A stretch of DNA of 28,557 nt from CAYXVU01 sp964468725 (GTDB taxonomy: Bacteria; Acidobacteriota; Blastocatellia; UBA7656). Below the pieces are notes generated by a model, which was not told where the DNA came from, ran no database searches, and worked only from the letters and a program-made list of their open reading frames with translations. The DNA is taken from NCBI GenBank assembly GCA_964468725.1, contig CAYXVU010000058.1, forward strand, positions 1 to 28,557, given 5' to 3'. This document shows positions 25,145 to 28,557 of this stretch, in pieces (position 1 is the stretch's first letter; each line of letters begins with the position of its first letter). A program made the position numbers and the translations under genes.

Positions 25145-25752
25145 CAATCGCCTGCCTTTGCGAGATTGAACTGCCGCGTTTCAACCAGCCGATCCGCAGG
25201 CAGTTCAACGCTCGATTCAAGCGCCACCATGCGCGCGACATAGGTCGCAGAGGCTTGCAGATTCGGTTTGAGCGGCTCCCATAAGTTGGCGCTGTCTTGC
25301 AGCGAAAGCGGTTCGAAGACCAGTTCGACGGCTTCTTCCGGGCGAAAGACTTCGACGGAGCGAAAGGTCTCTGCATCACGAATGAAATCGTTGAGCAAAC
25401 TGGCAGGCAGGATGGGATGGTCGCCCAGTTCGCGCACGCTCCAGCCGAGCAACAACTGTTGGCGTTCGGGCGTGCGCCCCCAAGCCGTGAGCAAGTAATA
25501 GAGGTCGAGCGGCAACGGCGGGCGATACTTCTCGCCATTCGGGCCGAGACGCGCAGGCAGATTGCGCCGCGAACTGGTTGCAACGCGGAAGAGGTAGAGA
25601 GAGACGCCTTCATCCATCGGGTTTTGAAAATCTTTCGACTGATAGAGACTGAAGATCGCGCCATCGAATTCGGGGCGCGGGGCGGCGCGTTCGAGCAACG
25701 CTTTGATGGCTTCGCTGATGGCTGCAATTGCGTGATAAGTCGCCAAACTCAT
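25144..25752 (-). CDS. DUF4255 tail terminator/cap protein (Pvc16/Afp16-like)
   Basis: A 202-aa protein with the DUF4255 layout: SLATYHAIAAISEAIKALLE at the start, SLYQSKDFQNPMDEGVSLYL (~35-55), RPPLPLDLYYLLTAWGRTPE (~77-96) and a C-terminal VEVFRPEEAVELVFEPLSLQ. The LDLYYLLTAWG motif is diagnostic. In Afp, Afp16 caps the tube and sheath and fixes tail length. The next gene overlaps by one base. The ATG at 25752 has GGAG only one base away, an unusually tight spacing, yet the N-terminus begins exactly where the family does. In Afp/PVC this gene sits at the end of the cluster; here it is near the beginning. Confidence 0.92.
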   Translation of the reverse strand: MSLATYHAIAAISEAIKALLERAAPRPEFDGAIFSLYQSKDFQNPMDEGVSLYLFRVATSSRRNLPARLGPNGEKYRPPLPLDLYYLLTAWGRTPERQQLLLGWSVRELGDHPILPASLLNDFIRDAETFRSVEVFRPEEAVELVFEPLSLQDSANLWEPLKPNLQASATYVARMVALESSVELPADRLVETRQFNLAKAGD

Positions 25753-25799
25753 TCTCCGATAAAATCGTGTTACTGGCTCTGGCCTCGCGGGTTGCCGTT

Positions 25800-26054
25800 T
25801 CAGGATTCGCGAGACTTACGTTTGAAGAGCCGACAGCGTTTGAGCAACGGCTCTGGCTCAACTTTGCGCTCAAGGCTCACACCCATCGCTTGCAAATGCG
25901 GGCGTATGAAGCGGGCAATCTCCTCCAGGTCATCAAGATACCGGCGCTCGCCTCCCGGTATGTGGGTGATGTGCCCTCGCCAGTGGATTCGGCCATTCTC
26001 TTCGAGCCAAATCTTGACGATGAAGGAGTGTGTATTCGACTCGAAAGAATCCAT
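25800..26054 (-). CDS. Small conserved CIS-associated protein, 84 aa
   Basis: The ATG at 26054 has GGAG 6 nt upstream and gives an 84-aa protein; an upstream in-frame GTG at 26135 has no ribosome site. The core HSFIVKIWLEENGRIHWRGH followed by ITHIPGGERRYLDDLEEIAR and FIRPHLQAMGV looks like a compact alpha/beta domain with one strand hairpin (WRGHITHIP) and a helix. I recall very similar sequences next to CIS genes in several bacteria, without an assigned role. The C-terminus is basic. It lies 47 bp before the DUF4255 gene and is the first gene of the structural block. Confidence 0.75.
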   Translation of the reverse strand: MDSFESNTHSFIVKIWLEENGRIHWRGHITHIPGGERRYLDDLEEIARFIRPHLQAMGVSLERKVEPEPLLKRCRLFKRKSRES

Positions 26055-26151
26055 GCCGACTCCGTTGGGTTGTGTGGGGAGCCGAAAACAATTTGCGATA
26101 ACGATCAATTGCCATCGCGCATGCATCCTGTGCACTATCTAGCCGAAGAGA

Positions 26152-26177
26152 GGTATAGCAAGGTCGGGTCTGGTCAA
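26152..26177 (-). promoter_or_regulatory. Candidate promoter for the structural operon
   Basis: On the minus strand TTGACC (26177-26172) and TATACC (26157-26152) resemble -35 and -10 boxes, about 100 bp before the 84-aa gene. The spacer is only 14 nt, shorter than the usual 16-18, so support is weak. Confidence 0.25.
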
Positions 26178-26338
26178 CGTCTCATCTGCGTCTCGACAGC
26201 GTCTGAAGCAGTCGGCAATCGGACGGGAAGGCAAAGCGCTGTGGTGATGGCATTCGCACCTCTCGGTGAGGCTGTACACAGTGATAACCGATTGGGTTAA
26301 AAGGCAGGGTTCAGAGAGATTGCAGCCAGTGGACGATG

Positions 26339-26359
26339 GGGCAGGCGACACGCCCGCCC
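26339..26359 (-). terminator. Possible terminator hairpin after the coiled-coil gene
   Basis: On the minus strand a 9-bp G+C-rich stem (GGGCGGGCG with CGCCTGCCC, one G-U pair) encloses a TGT loop about 50 nt after the stop of the coiled-coil gene. It lacks a following T-run, so it may be an attenuator or processing site rather than a full intrinsic terminator. Confidence 0.4.
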
Positions 26360-26407
26360 TTTGGGGAAGAGCGCAAAGCGCGAAGGAAGAGAAGGCCAGG
26401 GCAATCT

Positions 26408-26794
26408 CTACTGAGGTTTGATAGCCCGGGAGCGAACATCCAGCTTGTCTACTTTAACCTTTACGTCTTCGGCCTGTTTATCCGTAGCATTGACCTTCTT
26501 TTCAAGTTCGTCCACTTTCGCTTGCAAGTCTTGATTCTTCTTCGTGCTGGCTGCGAGCGTGTCGTTGAGTTCGGAAAGCCTCTTCTGCGCGCTTTGATTG
26601 GCATCTGTCAGTTGGGCGAGGTTGGCTTGCAATTTGGGCACCTGCTCTTCGAACTTGGCAATTGTCGCTTTGTTCTTTTCAAGCTCATCTTCAAACTTCG
26701 CGCCAGTGGTAATCCAGGCGACGCCCAGTGATCCGACGATGCCGATCAACGCGATGACGATTTGAATCCACCCTGAGGAGCTTTGTTCTGACAT
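26408..26794 (-). CDS. Small membrane-anchored coiled-coil protein
   Basis: A 128-aa protein with a perfect AAAGGAG ribosome site 6 nt before the ATG. Residues ~9-30 (WIQIVIALIGIVGSLGVAWI) form one transmembrane helix. The remaining ~95 residues are charged heptads (DELEKNKATIAKFEEQVPKL, LSELNDTLAASTKKNQDLQA, VDELEKKVNATDKQAEDVKV) predicting a long coiled coil, with no catalytic motif. It lies 61 bp after the BTAD regulator and could be co-transcribed with it. Its topology cannot be settled by eye. In the CIS context it might be a membrane tether, spacer or lysis-related protein, but similar small coiled-coil membrane proteins are also common elsewhere, so the link with the particle is only positional. 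Confidence 0.8.
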   Translation of the reverse strand: MSEQSSSGWIQIVIALIGIVGSLGVAWITTGAKFEDELEKNKATIAKFEEQVPKLQANLAQLTDANQSAQKRLSELNDTLAASTKKNQDLQAKVDELEKKVNATDKQAEDVKVKVDKLDVRSRAIKPQ

Positions 26795-26855
26795 CGGAGT
26801 CTCCTTTCGTTAACCTGGAGAAGCAACCATTGGAGTCGGTAAAAGAGCCACTCGG

Positions 26856-27776
26856 TCAACGCGGCTTATACTGATTTTGCAAGGCTTCTTCTACCGTCCT
26901 GATCTCGCGTTGAATCCGGTCTTGTAAGTCGACGAGGAAGTGTTGCAAGCCTTTGAGCTGTTCGGTCAGGTCGGGCAGCGAAGCGGGCAGCGGAGGCCGA
27001 GTGAGGAGCGACTCAAAGCGGTCTGCGCGAATGGTTTCGTACAGTTCGCGAGTCTTCTTTGCCGGTTGTACCCCCAACTCCTCATCTAAGGCTGCGGCGC
27101 AACGTTCGTATTGTCTGAGGGCAGAGGTACGATTGCCTGCGAGGGCATAGAGCTGCATCAAGCGGCGGTGTGTATGTTCGCGGGCGCGGTCCAAACTGAG
27201 GATATGGTCACCGTAGCCAATGCCTTCATCGAATTCGCTGTTGGCTTCCGTATACGCCATCAACTTATCCAACATGATGAGCAGCATATTTTGCAGGCGC
27301 TCGCGTTCGTAGAGGCACCAGTCTTGATAACAATTCTCCAGCAAATCGCCGCGATAGAGCGCGACAGCCTGTTTGACCGCAGCCGCCTTTTGCGCGTCCA
27401 TCTGCTGGCCGGACACATTTTGCACGCTGGTATAGGTCTGTTCGAAAGCGGCGACATCGAGCCACCAGTTAGCGGCTGTATTGATCGAAATCCAGTCCGC
27501 ATCTACTACCAACAAAGGTTCTTCGCTACAGCCGCCTTTGCAATTCAAGGTGGATTGCAGATGCCACAAGGTTTGGCGGAGATACTTTTTCGATTGCGCG
27601 GTGGCGCAATCTCCCCAGAGCAATGCCGCTAACGATTCGCGCGGCTGCGGACGCGACCGATGTAAGAGCAGGTAGCTGAACATCTCTTGCAATTTGGTTG
27701 CTTCAAGCCCGCTCACCACTGCTTCATTTCGTTGGACGAAAAATTTACCGAAAAGGCCTATGCGGAGTCCCGACAA
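26856..27776 (-). CDS. BTAD-domain transcriptional regulator (AfsR/SARP-type)
   Basis: A 306-aa regulator. AGGAGGT lies at about 27786, overlapping a possible GTG (27785), so the TTG at 27776, 8 nt further, is the best start, giving LSGLRIGLFGKFFVQRNEAV. Residues ~1-100 form the OmpR-like winged-helix domain (RPQPRESLAALLWGDCATAQ, then KKYLRQTLWHLQSTL, the likely recognition helix). Residues ~103-250 form the BTAD with TPR-like helices: LYRGDLLENCYQDWCLYERE and RRLMQLYALAGNRTSALRQY, ending ALDEELGVQPAKKTRELYE. A ~50-residue C-terminal extension looks like a coiled coil. There are no ATPase or NB-ARC domains, so it is a short SARP. Its place at the head of the cluster suggests it controls CIS expression; this is inference. 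Confidence 0.9.
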   Translation of the reverse strand: MSGLRIGLFGKFFVQRNEAVVSGLEATKLQEMFSYLLLHRSRPQPRESLAALLWGDCATAQSKKYLRQTLWHLQSTLNCKGGCSEEPLLVVDADWISINTAANWWLDVAAFEQTYTSVQNVSGQQMDAQKAAAVKQAVALYRGDLLENCYQDWCLYERERLQNMLLIMLDKLMAYTEANSEFDEGIGYGDHILSLDRAREHTHRRLMQLYALAGNRTSALRQYERCAAALDEELGVQPAKKTRELYETIRADRFESLLTRPPLPASLPDLTEQLKGLQHFLVDLQDRIQREIRTVEEALQNQYKPR

Positions 27777-27991
27777 ACCGACCACCTCCTACTCGTTCGG
27801 AGAGCCTGTTGGATGAGCATCCTGTTTCCCTGTTACCGCAGTAACCGAAAATCGCTGTTTGAGCGTCCTACAAAGCTTTCAACCGGTCTGATGTGAGGAA
27901 GATATTGTGTTAGATGGCTAAATAGGTTGAAGGTATCAGATGCCGACACCTTAAATACCGTCCGGCAGCCACATGGTAATAGACGCCAAAA
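27777..27991. promoter_or_regulatory. Upstream region of the BTAD gene: candidate promoter and dyad
   Basis: A perfect dyad GTTAC-CGCA-GTAAC lies at 27832-27845, about 55 bp before the TTG start, and could be an operator. A possible promoter on the minus strand is TTCAAC (27931-27926), 18-nt spacer, CAATAT (27907-27902). Both are suggestions from pattern only. The A+T content rises here compared with the operon. Confidence 0.3.
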
Positions 27992-28519
27992 CTACAATCT
28001 GCAATTCAAAAAAATAAAGCGCGAAGCCGGTGGGGTGCCTTCTTTTGGTGTTCGCCAATGAATGCCTTCTGAATCCAGATAATATTGTTGCAACCAACCG
28101 CGGCGAAGCGTGTCTAGGGCGGGAACCTCTTTGAGCCACGGTGGGGCGTTAGGTGAATCAATAGCTTCAAGGAGTTGACAGCCATCTCGACCAATAACTT
28201 CGGCAAACTGTTTGCGCTGATCTGCGCCGATCAGGACTTTGACATCGAGCACACGTGGTGCGTAGCGCTCCACCCAGTCAGCCTGGCTGATTGACCTGAG
28301 CCATTGCGGTTCAACCAAAGCCAACACGTTCAAGGTGTGGCGCAGGGTTTCAATGACACACTGCAAGCGATTTAGAGCGTGAATGCTTGCCAAGACGTGC
28401 GTCGAGTCGGTGCGTTGTCGGCCTCGCGCTTTGAGGAACTTTTTCTCTTTGCACCAACTCAAAAGGGCATTCAGTAAAAGCAATTCTGCCTGCCCTTCAA
28501 GTGGCTTTGCACCAAAAGT
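27992..28519 (-). pseudogene. IS1182-family transposase fragment
   Basis: The minus strand encodes about 170 residues typical of the IS1182 transposase N-terminal half: EGQAELLLLNALLSWCKEKK, KARGRQRTDSTHVLASIHAL, NRLQCVIETLRHTLNVLALV, DWVERYAPRVLDV, and LRRGWLQQYYLDSEGIHWRT. The frame begins just after an in-frame TAG inside a repeat, with no proper start, and homology ends near RFIF, after which sequence is unrelated; the normal protein is about 450-550 aa, so both ends and the DDE catalytic part are lost. It is not part of the CIS, but marks past insertion next to the cluster. It may end at an assembly boundary on the right. Confidence 0.85.
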
Positions 28520-28557
28520 CTAATTTGAACCAAAAGTCGGAAGGTTGAACCAAAAGT
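28507..28557. repeat. Three direct 13-bp repeats at the right edge
   Basis: TTGCACCAAAAGT (28507-28519), TTGAACCAAAAGT (28525-28537) and TTGAACCAAAAGT (28545-28557) lie 18 and 20 bp apart. The last copy ends exactly at the end of the window, so the array may continue. It abuts the truncated transposase start. Confidence 0.75.

Larger units (their letters stand above)
26055..26407. other. 353-bp intergenic region between regulatory and structural genes
   Basis: No convincing gene was seen on either strand. It contains a strong hairpin (26339-26359) after the coiled-coil gene and a candidate promoter at 26152-26177. This is the natural place for the structural operon to start. Confidence 0.55.

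Noticed and set aside
25728..26300. 190-codon plus-strand frame
   Set aside because: Runs over the 84-aa gene on the opposite strand, which has a better ribosome site and a conserved-looking core.
26408..26794. Coiled-coil membrane protein as a holin or spanin
   Set aside because: It has one N-terminal helix and a long coil but no lipobox or paired gene, so a lysis role cannot be supported.
1..28557. tRNA or rRNA genes
   Set aside because: No cloverleaf-like or rRNA-conserved segment was recognised by eye in the gaps; all gaps are short or repeat-filled.

Overview
The window is most of a contractile injection system (CIS) locus of the phage-tail-like, Afp/PVC type (eCIS family). Every supported gene lies on the minus strand, so the locus reads from right to left. 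The DNA is bacterial and G+C-rich, with tightly packed genes. The host cannot be named from sequence alone; heptamer-built intergenic repeats and the gene types fit Acidobacteriota- or Chloroflexota-like bacteria, but that is a weak inference.

Right edge (28557-26408): a decayed IS1182-type transposase fragment is flanked by three copies of a 13-bp repeat. It is followed by a BTAD/SARP-type regulator and a small membrane-anchored coiled-coil protein. A strong hairpin (26339-26359) and a 353-bp gap separate these from the structural genes.

Structural genes in order: 84-aa conserved small protein, DUF4255/Pvc16-like tail terminator, 295-aa conserved accessory protein, sheath, tube, a giant second sheath-like protein with a fibronectin-III-like insertion, second tube, LysM protein (Pvc7-like), a 55-aa small gene (16957-17124), hub gpD-like, spike gpV-like, an accessory baseplate protein with a very hydrophobic C-terminus, gp25-like wedge, gpJ/gp6-like wedge, gpI/Pvc12-like protein with a beta-propeller, two large fibre-like proteins sharing an N-terminal domain, and a partial protein open through the left edge. 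The order matches Afp1-12 plus Afp16. Tape measure, AAA+ ATPase, PAAR tip and effectors are not in this window.

Most notable points. (1) The hydrophobic-tail accessory gene is split by one in-frame TAG, and the downstream half has no credible start. (2) Several gaps between structural genes hold degenerate 7-bp tandem repeats or inverted repeats that could fold into long hairpins, as if parts of the operon were punctuated for differential expression. (3) The second sheath carries a probable surface-displayed FN3-like domain. (4) The last fibre-like protein ends in several helix-hairpin-helix-like units, unusual for a tail fibre. (5) Two proteins with membrane segments raise the possibility that the particle is anchored to a membrane rather than simply released.

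Functionally, the tube is expected to stack on the gpD/gpV hub and spike, the sheath around it, the gp25/J/I wedges to form the baseplate, the DUF4255 protein to cap the tail, and the fibres to recognise a target. The BTAD protein is the likely local regulator.
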